This document shows positions 1-6,753 of a DNA stretch of 9,135 nt, one piece after another (within the stretch, counting starts at the first letter, position 1; each line of letters begins with the position of its first letter). The translations under genes and the position numbers were made by a program. The stretch is from an uncultured Clostridia bacterium. GTDB lineage: Bacteria; Bacillota_A; Clostridia; Oscillospirales; Oscillospiraceae. The notes beneath the pieces were generated by a model that was given only the letters and a program-made list of their open reading frames with translations, had not been told where the DNA came from and ran no database searches. The stretch covers positions 1 through 9,135 of the forward strand of contig CAMVGI010000031.1 in assembly GCA_947166955.1 (NCBI GenBank), read 5' to 3'.

Positions 1-1
1 C

Positions 2-619
2 GAGCTGCCCGAGTTCCCGCGCGACGTGCTCGAAGCGCTGCGCGCGCCCATCGAGGACGGCGAGGTGACGATCACGCGCGCCTCCGGCTCGGTGACGCTG
101 CCGAGCCGCTTCATGCTCGTCGGCGCGATGAACCCCTGCCGCTGCGGCTGGTACGGGCATCCCTCGGGGCGCTGCACCTGCACGGAGGCGCAGGTGAAAA
201 AGTACGTCGAGAAAATCAGCGGCCCCATGCTCGACCGCATGGACCTTCACGTCAACGTCCCCAGCGTCGAATTCGAGGCGATGCGCCGCCGCAGGCAGGA
301 GGAAAGCTCCGCGGAGGTGCGCGCGCGCGTCAACGCGGCGCGCGAGGTGCAAAAAGCGCGCTTCGCGGGCACGGAGATCACGTGCAACGCGCAGATGACC
401 CCCGCGATGGTGGGGCAGTACTGCAAGCTGGACGCCGCGGGCGAAAAGCTGCTCAAAAACGCCTTCGAGCGCCTCGGCCTCACGGCGCGCAGCCACGACC
501 GGCTGCTGCGCGTGGCGCGCACGATCGCCGACCTCGACGGCGAAGCGGACGTCGGCGCGGCCCAGCTCGCCGAGGCGATCCAATACCGCAACACCGACAT
601 TTTGAAAGGCGCCACCTGA
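2..619 (+). CDS. comM: ComM/YifB-family AAA+ ATPase (Mg-chelatase-like), 3' part
   Basis: This is the C-terminal 205 residues of a YifB/ComM-type AAA+ ATPase; the frame is open to the left edge, so Lon-like N-terminal domain and Walker A motif lie outside. Visible are ELPEFPRDVLEALRAPIEDG near the start, GAMNPCRCGWYG followed by a CTC pair (the family's cysteine cluster), and ISGPMLDRMDLHVNVP, the sensor/arginine-finger region. A C-terminal helical Mg_chelatase_C domain follows, with LTARSHDRLLRVARTIADLDG and AEAIQYR near the end. In naturally competent Gram-negative bacteria ComM is a hexameric helicase that drives branch migration during recombination of incoming DNA; in Clostridia the role is not established. 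TGA ends one base before thiI, so the two are probably co-transcribed. Family assignment is firm; the function in this organism is inferred. Confidence 0.95.
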   Translation, partial: ELPEFPRDVLEALRAPIEDGEVTITRASGSVTLPSRFMLVGAMNPCRCGWYGHPSGRCTCTEAQVKKYVEKISGPMLDRMDLHVNVPSVEFEAMRRRRQEESSAEVRARVNAAREVQKARFAGTEITCNAQMTPAMVGQYCKLDAAGEKLLKNAFERLGLTARSHDRLLRVARTIADLDGEADVGAAQLAEAIQYRNTDILKGAT

Positions 620-620
620 T

Positions 621-1790
621 ATGGAAATGATACTGTGCAAGCTCGGCGAGGTCATTTTGAAGGGCCTCAACCGCCGCAGCTTTGAGGACAAGCTCCTCTC
701 CAACCTCCGCCGCCGCGTGTCGCGGTGCGGCAATTTCCGCGTTTACTCCAAGCAGTCCACCATCTACGTCGAGCCGACGAACGACGAGTGCGACTTAGCC
801 GGCGCGTTCAACGCCTGCCGTCAGGTCTTCGGCGTGGTCGCGGTCTCGCGCGCGCTGCCGTGCGAGAAAAACGTGCAGGCCATTTTGAACACGGCGAAGA
901 CCTATCTCGCGGACGAGCTTGCCGCGGCGAAGTCGTTCAAGGTCGAGAGCAAGCGCGCGGACAAGACCTTCCCGCTCACGTCCATCGAGCTTTCGCAGCA
1001 GGTCGGCGGCGCCTTGCATCAGGCGTTCCCCCACCTGACGGTCGACGTCCACGACCCCGAGCTGACCGTGTTTCTGGAGGTGCGCGACGATTCCGCGTTT
1101 GTCCACGGCCCCGCCGTCTCCGGCGCGGGCGGGCTGCCGCTCGGCATGGGCGGGACGGCGGTGACGCTGCTCTCCGGCGGCATCGACTCCCCCGTTTCCT
1201 CGTGGATGATGGCAAAGCGCGGCGTCGCGCTGGAACCGGTGCACTTCTTCTCCCCGCCCTACACCTCGGACGCGGCGAAGGACAAGGTCGTTTCGCTCGC
1301 GCGCGAGCTGGCCCCGTGGTGCGGGCGGATGCGCCTGCAGATCGTGCCGTTCACCGAAATTCAGGAGGAGATCCGCCGCAATTGCCCCGAGGATTTCTTC
1401 ACGCTCGTCATGCGCCGCTTTATGATGCGCATTGCCGAGCGGTGCGCGGACGAGATCCGCGCGAAGTCCATCGTCACGGGCGAGTGTCTCGGACAGGTCG
1501 CGAGCCAGACGATGGAGGCGCTTCGCTGCACGGAGGACGTGGTGACGCTGCCCGTGCTGCGCCCGCTCATCGGCATGGACAAGGAGGAGATCGTCCGCGT
1601 TTCGCGCCGCATCGGCACGTTCGACACGTCGATCCTGCCCTATGAGGACTGCTGCACGGTCTTCACCCCGCGCCATCCCAAGACCAAACCGCATCTCGAC
1701 GAGGTGCGCGAGGCGGAGGCGGCGCTCGACGTGGAAGCGCTGTGCGCGCGCGCGATGGAAAACCGCGAATTCATTCGCATCAAGCTGTAA
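621..1790 (+). CDS. thiI: tRNA 4-thiouridine synthase ThiI
   Basis: 389-residue ThiI, which adenylates and thiolates U8 of tRNA to s4U; in some bacteria it also supplies sulfur for the thiamine thiazole. An N-terminal ferredoxin-like/THUMP region (about residues 1-165; KLGEVILKGLNRRSFE at 7-22) precedes a PP-loop ATPase domain with the pyrophosphate-binding SGGIDS at 185-190. TGECLGQVASQT lies at 286-297 and YEDCCTVF at 341-348; C344 or C345 matches the catalytic cysteine region. There is no C-terminal rhodanese domain, so this is the short Bacillus/clostridial form, which needs a partner cysteine desulfurase (NifS/IscS type) not encoded here. Start: ATG at 621 is one base after the comM stop; a second in-frame ATG at 627 cannot be excluded. 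AAAGG at 605-609 is a modest ribosome site. Followed by cinA after 15 bases. Confidence 0.96.
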   Translation: MEMILCKLGEVILKGLNRRSFEDKLLSNLRRRVSRCGNFRVYSKQSTIYVEPTNDECDLAGAFNACRQVFGVVAVSRALPCEKNVQAILNTAKTYLADELAAAKSFKVESKRADKTFPLTSIELSQQVGGALHQAFPHLTVDVHDPELTVFLEVRDDSAFVHGPAVSGAGGLPLGMGGTAVTLLSGGIDSPVSSWMMAKRGVALEPVHFFSPPYTSDAAKDKVVSLARELAPWCGRMRLQIVPFTEIQEEIRRNCPEDFFTLVMRRFMMRIAERCADEIRAKSIVTGECLGQVASQTMEALRCTEDVVTLPVLRPLIGMDKEEIVRVSRRIGTFDTSILPYEDCCTVFTPRHPKTKPHLDEVREAEAALDVEALCARAMENREFIRIKL

Positions 1791-1805
1791 TTCAGGAGGG
1801 TTCGT

Positions 1806-3044
1806 ATGGCGCACAAGGCAGAACTGATCGCCGTCGGCACGGAGATACTCCTCGGCAACATCGCCAACACCGACGCGCAGATATTGTCCGAAAAGCTCGC
1901 GGAGCTTGGCATCGACGTTTTGTATCACACGGTCGTGGGCGACAATCCGAAGCGTCTGCGCGAGGCGCTGGAGCTTGCGAGAGGGCGCGTCGACATCATC
2001 ATCACGACCGGCGGGCTGGGGCCGACCTACGACGACCTCACCAAGCAGACCATCTGCGAGACCTTCGGGCGCAAAAACGTGCTGCATCCGGAGCTGGAAA
2101 CGTGGCTGCGGGAGCTGTTCGCCGCGCGCGGACGCCCCATGGCGGAGAGCAATCTCCAGCAGGCGTATCTGCCGGAGAACTGCACCGTTTTTGAAAACCA
2201 CAACGGCACCGCGCCGGGCTGCGCGTTCTGCGAGGGCGGCGTACACGTTCTGATGCTGCCCGGCCCGCCGCACGAGTGCAAGCTGATGTTCGAAACGGGC
2301 GCGGAGGCGTATCTGCGCGCGCTCTCGGACGGCGTGATCGTCTCGCACACGCTGCGCGTGTACGGCAAGGGCGAGAGCGACATGGAAAGCCTGCTGCGAA
2401 GCCGGATCGAGAAGATGACGAACCCCACCGTCGCGCCCTACGCCAAGCCCGACGAGTGCATGCTGCGCGTCACCGCGAAGGCGGAGAGCCGCGAAGCGGC
2501 GGAGGCGATGCTCGCGCCCGTCGTGGACGAGGTGATGGACGTCGTGGGCGAATGGGTCTACGGCGTGGACGTGGACAGCCTCGAAGCCGTCTGCCTCGAC
2601 GCGCTCAAGCGCCGCGGCAAAACGCTCGCCGCGGCGGAAAGCTGCACCGGCGGCCTGATCGCCAAACGCCTGACCGACGTGCCCGGCGCGAGCGCGGCGT
2701 TCCTTGGCGGCGTGGTGAGTTATACAAATGGTGTAAAAGCCAATGTTTTAAACGTTCCGCAATCACTTTTGGACGAGTACGGCGCGGTCTCCGAGCCGGT
2801 GGCGCGCGCGATGGCGGAGGGCGCGAGGGCGCTCACCGGCGCGGATTACGCGCTCGCGGTCACGGGTCTCGCGGGGCCGGACGGCGACGATCGCGGCAAC
2901 CCCGTGGGGCTTGTCTACATCGCGCTCGCATCGTCCGACGGCACGACGGTGCGCGAGTGCCGCTTCGGCAGGCGCACGCGCGAACACATCCGCCAGCAGT
3001 CGGCGAACACGGCGTTCGACATGCTGCGCAGGGCGCTGGGATAA
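1806..3044 (+). CDS. cinA: CinA: MoCF-like domain fused to nicotinamide-nucleotide amidase (PncC)
   Basis: 412-residue full-length CinA. Residues about 4-170 form the molybdopterin-binding-like (MoCF) domain, with AVGTEILLGNIANTDA from residue 9 and TTGGLGPTYDDLTK at 67-80, and LPGPPHE at 151-157. Residues about 255-412 form the PncC domain, with AAAESCTGGLIAKRLT at 275-290, GGVVSYTNGVK at 301-311 and AVTGLAGPDG at 351-360. PncC hydrolyses nicotinamide mononucleotide to nicotinate mononucleotide in the pyridine-nucleotide salvage cycle; in some family members the first domain is an ADP-ribose pyrophosphatase. In streptococci CinA is competence-induced and binds RecA, which would suit the comM neighbour, but competence here is unproven. 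A strong AGGAGGG (1794-1800) sits 5 bases before the ATG. The stretch at about 2721-2772 is strikingly AT-rich with codons unlike the rest of the gene, though the protein motif is intact. Confidence 0.96.
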   Translation: MAHKAELIAVGTEILLGNIANTDAQILSEKLAELGIDVLYHTVVGDNPKRLREALELARGRVDIIITTGGLGPTYDDLTKQTICETFGRKNVLHPELETWLRELFAARGRPMAESNLQQAYLPENCTVFENHNGTAPGCAFCEGGVHVLMLPGPPHECKLMFETGAEAYLRALSDGVIVSHTLRVYGKGESDMESLLRSRIEKMTNPTVAPYAKPDECMLRVTAKAESREAAEAMLAPVVDEVMDVVGEWVYGVDVDSLEAVCLDALKRRGKTLAAAESCTGGLIAKRLTDVPGASAAFLGGVVSYTNGVKANVLNVPQSLLDEYGAVSEPVARAMAEGARALTGADYALAVTGLAGPDGDDRGNPVGLVYIALASSDGTTVRECRFGRRTREHIRQQSANTAFDMLRRALG

Positions 3045-3050
3045 GGGCCC

Positions 3051-3674
3051 ATGGAATACATTGACTATGCGCATTGGCCGCGAAAAGCGGTCTTCGACCA
3101 CTTTTCCGCCTGCTCGGACCCGTTTTACTCCGTCACCTATCGGCAGGACGTGACGGCGCTCGTCGATCACTGCAAGGCGCGCGGGCTTTCGTTCTATCTC
3201 TCGCTCGTGTGGCTGTGCACAAAGGCGCTCAATTCCGTGGAAAACTTCCGCTATACCCTCGACGGCGGGCGTGTCGCGCTGCTTGCGGAGCGTATCCCGA
3301 GCTTCTGCGACCTAAAGGACGGCAGCGAGCTGTTCCACATCGTAACGCTCCCCGCGGGGGACGACATGGCGGCGTTCTGCGCCGCGGCGAAGGCGAAAAG
3401 CGCCGCGCAGACGGTCTTTCTCGACCAAACGAGCGAGGGCGCGTCGCTCATCTACTTCTCCTGCGCGCCGTGGCTCGATCTGACGGCGCTGACAAACGAG
3501 TGCGACTTCGACGCCGGCGACGCGATCCCCCGCGTCGCGTGGGGCAGATACGTCGGGGAAAACGGACGCAAAACGCTCGGCCTGTCGCTGGAGGTCAACC
3601 ACCGCTTCGTCGACGGGTACCACATCGGCAGGTTTGCGGAGGAGCTGACCAATTTGATCACCTCGCTCGCGTAG
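3051..3674 (+). CDS. Chloramphenicol-acetyltransferase-like (CAT family) O-acetyltransferase
   Basis: 207 residues, close to the 213-220 usual for type-A CAT enzymes, which are soluble trimers moving acetyl from acetyl-CoA to a hydroxyl. Catalytic residues appear conserved: the His motif NHRFVDGYH gives H184 and D188 (H195 and D199 in CAT numbering), R11 in HWPRK matches R18, and S137 in FSCAPW matches S148. ENFRYTLDG (64-72) and PRVAWGRY (160-167) also fit the family. Residues corresponding to the chloramphenicol pocket near positions 24-33 differ from classical CATs, so the acceptor is unknown and resistance must not be assumed. It begins 6 bases after cinA with only a weak GGGATAAGGG ribosome site inside the cinA end, has the same GC-rich codon use as its neighbours, and is the last gene before the terminator. 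It looks like a resident gene, not a mobile cassette. Confidence 0.85.
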   Translation: MEYIDYAHWPRKAVFDHFSACSDPFYSVTYRQDVTALVDHCKARGLSFYLSLVWLCTKALNSVENFRYTLDGGRVALLAERIPSFCDLKDGSELFHIVTLPAGDDMAAFCAAAKAKSAAQTVFLDQTSEGASLIYFSCAPWLDLTALTNECDFDAGDAIPRVAWGRYVGENGRKTLGLSLEVNHRFVDGYHIGRFAEELTNLITSLA

Positions 3675-3688
3675 GCGCTCACCGTAAG

Positions 3689-3717
3689 AAAAAAGGACGG
3701 CTTCAGCCGTCCTTTTT
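3689..3717. terminator. Bidirectional rho-independent terminator between the convergent operons
   Basis: A perfect 7-bp stem GGACGGC (3695-3701) and GCCGTCC (3706-3712) with loop TTCA is flanked by six A (3689-3694) and five T (3713-3717). On either strand the hairpin is thus followed by a U-tract. It lies between the acetyltransferase stop (3674) and the jag stop (3723), which face each other, so it should end both operons. Confidence 0.93.
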
Positions 3718-3722
3718 CTGCG

Positions 3723-4667
3723 TTATTCTGCTTTCGCGTTCTGCTTGTTCCGGTCGTACGCGACGACGACGCGGCGGTTCGGCTCGGTGCCGATGGAGAA
3801 CGTGGAGATGTCCTTCGCATCCTGCAGCGCCGTGTGGATGACGTGGCGCTCGTAGGCGTTCATCGGCTCAAGCGTTACGTTCTTGCGGTACTTGACGACC
3901 TTCGCGGCGACCTTGTCCGCAAGGCGCTCGAGGCTCTGCTCGCGCTTTTCGCGATAGCCCTCGGCGTCGACCTGGATGCGGGCGCGGCTGCGCTCGCCGC
4001 TGCGGTTGACCGCATAGCTCGCAAGCTGCTGGATCGCGTCGAGCGTTTCGCCGCGGCGGCCGATCAGAGCGCCGAGCTTCTCGCCCTCCAGAATGACCTT
4101 GTAGCGGTTCTTCTCGACCTCGTAGACCTTGACCTCCGCGTCGCTCTCCATGTGCCGGAGAAGTCCGGTGAGGAACGTGCGGATCTGCTCGGCCTTTTCG
4201 TCGTGGACCTCCTCGCCGAGCTGGACCGGCGCGGCCTTCGGCTCGCGGCGGGGCTTGTCCTCGCGCGGCTTCTTCTCGCGCGGTTCGGCGCTCTTTTTGC
4301 CTTCGCCCTTGTTCTGCAGCACCTCGGGCGCGAAGTCCTTGGGCAGCTCGACCTTCGCGGCGTTCTTCTTCGCCTCGGCGGCGCGGCGCTCCTTTTCGGC
4401 CTTGCGCTCGGCCTCCTCCGCCTCGCGCTCCTCCTTGCTCTTGCGCTGCTCGGGACGGAAGCTCTGCTTTTCCTCCTTGGGCTCGGGGCGGCCGTCGTCA
4501 TAGCTCACGCGCACGGTCGCGAGCGTCGCGCCGATGCCGAGAAAGCCCGGCTTCGCGCGCTCGATGATCTCGACGGAAACGTCGTCGCGGTCCCTGCCCA
4601 GCTGGGCAAGCGCCTTCTCGATGGCTTCTTCCTCCGTCTTGCCCGATACGTCGATATATAACATCAT
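3723..4667 (-). CDS. jag: Jag/KhpB RNA-binding protein (SpoIIIJ-associated), KH and R3H domains
   Basis: 314 residues in the usual order. A Jag-N domain (about 1-57) carries KPGFLGIGA at 39-47. A long charged Lys/Glu/Arg-rich linker follows (about 58-155), probably disordered or coiled coil. The KH domain (about 175-235) has the GxxG loop as GRRG at 203-206, and the R3H domain (about 240-305) has RxxxH at R274/H278 and GTEPNRRVVV at 293-302. In Firmicutes KhpB pairs with KhpA to bind RNA and is linked to cell elongation and division; its gene typically follows yidC, as here (28 bases after the yidC stop). AAGGAG at 4679-4684 lies 11 bases before the ATG; the second codon is also ATG, so starting one codon later is possible. 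The linker is longer than in B. subtilis Jag. It closes the minus-strand operon. Confidence 0.95.
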   Translation of the reverse strand: MMLYIDVSGKTEEEAIEKALAQLGRDRDDVSVEIIERAKPGFLGIGATLATVRVSYDDGRPEPKEEKQSFRPEQRKSKEEREAEEAERKAEKERRAAEAKKNAAKVELPKDFAPEVLQNKGEGKKSAEPREKKPREDKPRREPKAAPVQLGEEVHDEKAEQIRTFLTGLLRHMESDAEVKVYEVEKNRYKVILEGEKLGALIGRRGETLDAIQQLASYAVNRSGERSRARIQVDAEGYREKREQSLERLADKVAAKVVKYRKNVTLEPMNAYERHVIHTALQDAKDISTFSIGTEPNRRVVVAYDRNKQNAKAE

Positions 4668-4695
4668 GGTAAGGGTTTCTCCTTATTTTATCGTA

Positions 4696-5820
4696 TTACT
4701 CGTCCTTGTAGCGTTCGGGGTCGTAGGAGCGCCCGCGCGCGTAGGGACGGTCGCCGAGGCGGCCGGCTTCGGACGTGGAAGCGCCCTTCTTCTCCGAGGA
4801 CTTCTTCTGCTGCGGCTTTTGCTGCTTCTGGGGCGCCTTGCCCTTTGCCGCGGCCTCCTGATAGGCGCGCTGCTGCTCGCGGGCCGCCATCATCTTGGCG
4901 ACGCGCGCCTCGCGCTTGGCCTTTTCCTTCTCGCTCTCCTCCTTCTCCATCTGTTCGGAGAAGACCTTGTTGAGAATGAGGTCCTGGATCGCCTGGAACA
5001 CGCTGTTCGCGATCCAATACACGCCCAGCGCCGCGGGAAGCGTGAAGCCGATCCACAGCGACATCAGCGGCATGGTGTACATCATCGTGCGCGAGGAGCG
5101 CGCGGCGGGATCGTCCGCCTTGGCGTTTTGATTGCCGCCCGCCATGGCGAGTTTGGACTGCACGAAGCTCAGCGCCGCCGAGATCACGGGGATCAGCACG
5201 AGGCCGATCACGGGCCAGCCGCCGGTAAAGAACTGCTTCAAAACGTTCTGCGGCACGACGGTCAGGTCGAGGCCGAGGAAGTTGTAGTCCATGCGGATCA
5301 GCCCGCCGACGTCGGAGAAGCTGTCAAAGTGGTTGTTGATGAACTGCGCGAGCTGGATCTCCTCGTAGAACGACGCGCGGCCGTTCGTCTGCTCGGCGAC
5401 GTAGCCGAGGCCGGACGCAATGGCGCGCACCTTCTCCACCGTTTCCGCGGAGAGCAGCATGAAGCGGCTGAGCGGCTGGCGGATGATGGAATAGAGCGCG
5501 ATGATGATGGGGAACGGGAGCAGCGACCACAAGCAGCCGCTCATGGGGTTGATGCCCTCGCGGGCGTAGAGGAGCTGGATCTCCTCGTTCATCTTTTGCT
5601 GGTTGTTCGCGTACTTTTCCTGAATTTCCCGCAGCTTGGGCTGGAACTTGTTCATGCGGATCATGCTCTTTTTGCTCTTGAACTGGAAGGGCAGAAGCAC
5701 GAGCTTGACCACGAGCGTAAAGAGCACCAGCGCGAGACCGTAGGAATTGGTCAGGTTATAAAAGATGCGCAGAAGCCACGCGAACGGAACACAAATGTAG
5801 TAACCGAGCGTTGAAAACAT
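4696..5820 (-). CDS. yidC: YidC/Oxa1/SpoIIIJ-family membrane protein insertase
   Basis: 374-residue insertase that inserts proteins into the cytoplasmic membrane, alone or with SecYEG. An N-terminal hydrophobic/amphipathic segment (1-22) is followed by TM1 (about 27-46), a charged cytoplasmic hairpin (47-95; FQPKLREIQEKYANNQQKMN), TM2 (96-115), an outer loop of about 85 residues (116-199) containing FLGLDLTVVP, TM3 (200-222), TM4 (about 246-260) and TM5 (about 261-283; LGVYWIANSVFQAIQDLILN). The tail (about 285-374) is strongly basic and Gln/Ala-rich, as expected for ribosome contact. K39 in VVKLVLLP is where Bacillus-type YidC has the groove arginine. There is no lipobox signal peptide, unlike B. 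subtilis SpoIIIJ. The frame is open upstream into yidD, but GGAGG at 5831-5835, 10 bases before this ATG, and the protein's family-like beginning fix the start. Confidence 0.95.
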   Translation of the reverse strand: MFSTLGYYICVPFAWLLRIFYNLTNSYGLALVLFTLVVKLVLLPFQFKSKKSMIRMNKFQPKLREIQEKYANNQQKMNEEIQLLYAREGINPMSGCLWSLLPFPIIIALYSIIRQPLSRFMLLSAETVEKVRAIASGLGYVAEQTNGRASFYEEIQLAQFINNHFDSFSDVGGLIRMDYNFLGLDLTVVPQNVLKQFFTGGWPVIGLVLIPVISAALSFVQSKLAMAGGNQNAKADDPAARSSRTMMYTMPLMSLWIGFTLPAALGVYWIANSVFQAIQDLILNKVFSEQMEKEESEKEKAKREARVAKMMAAREQQRAYQEAAAKGKAPQKQQKPQQKKSSEKKGASTSEAGRLGDRPYARGRSYDPERYKDE

Positions 5821-5830
5821 CTTTCGTTTT

Positions 5831-5835
5831 CCTCC
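5831..5835 (-). promoter_or_regulatory. Ribosome binding site that fixes the yidC start
   Basis: Read on the minus strand this is GGAGG, 10 bases upstream of the ATG at 5820-5818. The reading frame extends a further 48 codons upstream through yidD without a comparable site, so this element supports the shorter protein. Confidence 0.85.
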
Positions 5836-5845
5836 AAAGGAATGG

Positions 5846-6061
5846 TTAGGGAACCGGATCGTAAATCTTGCCGCCGCGATAGAACGGGTGGCAGCGCGAA
5901 AGCCGCTTGAGCGTGAGCACGCCGCCTTTCGCCGCGCCGTATTTTTCAACGGCCTCGGCGGCATATTCCGAGCAGGTCGGAATGAAGCGGCAGCAGGGCG
6001 CGCGCAGCGGAGAAACGCGCGTTTGATAGAAGCGGATGCCTTTTAAAAGAAGCGTCTTCAT
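5846..6061 (-). CDS. yidD: YidD membrane protein insertion efficiency factor
   Basis: 71 residues, typical for the YidD (DUF37/HlyA-hemolytic-like) family. The conserved pattern is complete: [26 protein letters not shown] from residue 9, YGAAKG at 41-46, and RCHPFYRGG with YDPVP at the C-terminus. Cysteines at 23, 24, 30 and 57 are those the family keeps. YidD is a small, peripheral inner-membrane-associated protein that improves YidC-dependent insertion; its mechanism is unsettled. Its ATG overlaps the rnpA stop in an ATGA arrangement (6058-6061), implying translational coupling, and yidC starts 25 bases after its stop. The rnpA-yidD-yidC order is the standard one. Confidence 0.96.
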   Translation of the reverse strand: MKTLLLKGIRFYQTRVSPLRAPCCRFIPTCSEYAAEAVEKYGAAKGGVLTLKRLSRCHPFYRGGKIYDPVP

Positions 6062-6402
6062 TTTGCCTTCTCCAAAAGCTCCAGCTTTTCGCAGCTTTTC
6101 CGATAGGCGCGGTCAAGTTCGGGATACGACGCGGTCACCGCGCGCGTGCGCGCGACGAGCACGATGTCGTAGCCCTGCTTCATCTCCGGCTGCGAGAGCC
6201 GGTAGATCTCGCGCAGGCGGCGGCGGATCCGATTGCGGACGACCGCCTTGCCGAGCTTCGTGCTCACCGTGACGCCGAGGCGGTTGCGCACGCTCCGGTT
6301 GGGGCGCGCGTAAACGACAAGAAACGGGGAAACGCCGGTCTTTCCCTTGTTGTAGACCCGGCGGAACTCGTAATTCTCTTTTAGCGTCGTTTCTCTTTTC
6401 AT
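6058..6402 (-). CDS. rnpA: Ribonuclease P protein component
   Basis: 114 residues with the chosen start. RnpA binds the catalytic RNase P RNA and aids recognition of pre-tRNA 5' leaders. The start [20 protein letters not shown] is family-like; the RNR signature [10 protein letters not shown] is at 56-65, preceded by [14 protein letters not shown] (41-54), and YDIVLVAR is at 78-85. In-frame ATG at 6411 and TTG at 6417 would add 3 or 5 residues. No candidate has a good Shine-Dalgarno, so the choice rests on homology; translation may depend on coupling or on the upstream hairpin. It lies 133 bases downstream of rpmH and overlaps yidD by four bases. Confidence 0.95.
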   Translation of the reverse strand: MKRETTLKENYEFRRVYNKGKTGVSPFLVVYARPNRSVRNRLGVTVSTKLGKAVVRNRIRRRLREIYRLSQPEMKQGYDIVLVARTRAVTASYPELDRAYRKSCEKLELLEKAK

Positions 6403-6467
6403 AGCTCGCATCCACAAGGCGCTTCAAACGGAAAACTTCTCCGCGGTGTTCTCACAATAGCCCCATA

Positions 6468-6491
6468 GGGACGGCGCTTCGCGTCCGTCCC
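6468..6491. repeat. Strong palindromic hairpin in the rpmH-rnpA intergenic region
   Basis: GGGACGG (6468-6474) pairs with CCGTCCC (6485-6491), and inside it CGC (6475-6477) pairs with GCG (6481-6483) around a TTC loop, with one bulged T at 6484. In the rpmH to rnpA direction there is no following U-tract, so it is not a classical terminator. It could be a processing or stability element that lets the very abundant rpmH message exceed rnpA, or a dispersed palindromic repeat. Only its symmetry is directly seen. Confidence 0.7.
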
Positions 6492-6535
6492 TTGTTTCGA
6501 TCATGGTTCCCTGTTGTGTTTGTCCCGAGACCCGA

Positions 6536-6676
6536 TCAATAGGTCAGGCGGGCGCGGCCTCTTGCACGGCGGCGGGCGAGGACCTTGCGGCCGTTCGCGG
6601 TCTTCATGCGCTTGCGGAAGCCGTGCTCCTTGGAGCGCTGCAGCTTCTTGGGCTGATAGGTGCGTTTGGTTGCCAT
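6536..6676 (-). CDS. rpmH: 50S ribosomal protein L34
   Basis: 46 residues beginning [20 protein letters not shown] and ending with the basic [12 protein letters not shown], an unmistakable L34; the family is 44-47 residues long and binds 23S rRNA. A consensus AAGGAGG (6685-6691) lies 8 bases before the ATG, which decides this start over the open frame reaching 6790. It is the first gene of the minus-strand operon, driven by the promoter at 6796-6824 and preceded by a structured leader. In most bacteria rpmH lies next to rnpA beside dnaA, as here. Confidence 0.97.
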   Translation of the reverse strand: MATKRTYQPKKLQRSKEHGFRKRMKTANGRKVLARRRARGRARLTY

Positions 6677-6704
6677 GTCGTTTTCCTCCTTTTTCATAAT
6701 ACCG

Positions 6705-6724
6705 GCGGCTTTTTGCAAAGCCGC
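6705..6724 (-). promoter_or_regulatory. rpmH 5' leader hairpin next to the ribosome site
   Basis: GCGGCTTT (6705-6712) and AAAGCCGC (6717-6724) form a perfect 8-bp stem with a 4-base loop in the rpmH leader, 13 bases upstream of the AAGGAGG. No U-tract follows, so it is not a terminator; it may affect mRNA stability or initiation. Confidence 0.6.
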
Positions 6725-6736
6725 GCTTACCCGACA

Positions 6737-6753
6737 CGGACGGAAACCGTCCG
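6737..6753 (-). promoter_or_regulatory. Second rpmH 5' leader hairpin
   Basis: CGGACGG (6737-6743) and CCGTCCG (6747-6753) form a 7-bp all-paired stem with a tight 3-base loop. It stands 12 bases from the first leader hairpin, so the roughly 110-base leader would carry two stem-loops in a row. Role unknown. Confidence 0.55.

Noticed and set aside
795..2348. Long open frame (517 codons) on the minus strand opposite thiI and cinA
   Set aside because: It is antisense to two well-recognised genes, its translation is Arg/Ala/His-rich low-complexity, and it matches the mirror pattern expected from GC-rich third positions.
4534..5814. 426-codon plus-strand open frame opposite yidC
   Set aside because: It mirrors yidC; the apparent Leu-rich and His/Asp-rich blocks come from the antisense of hydrophobic and charged codons, not from a real membrane protein.
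5821..5964. Upstream extension of yidC by 48 residues
   Set aside because: It overlaps yidD, is Arg-rich and unlike any YidC N-terminus, while a proper ribosome site precedes the ATG at 5820.
6408..6416. GCATCCACA, a possible DnaA box at the start of rnpA
   Set aside because: It is a single site with two mismatches in coding-edge sequence and has no clustered companions, unlike 8281-8426.
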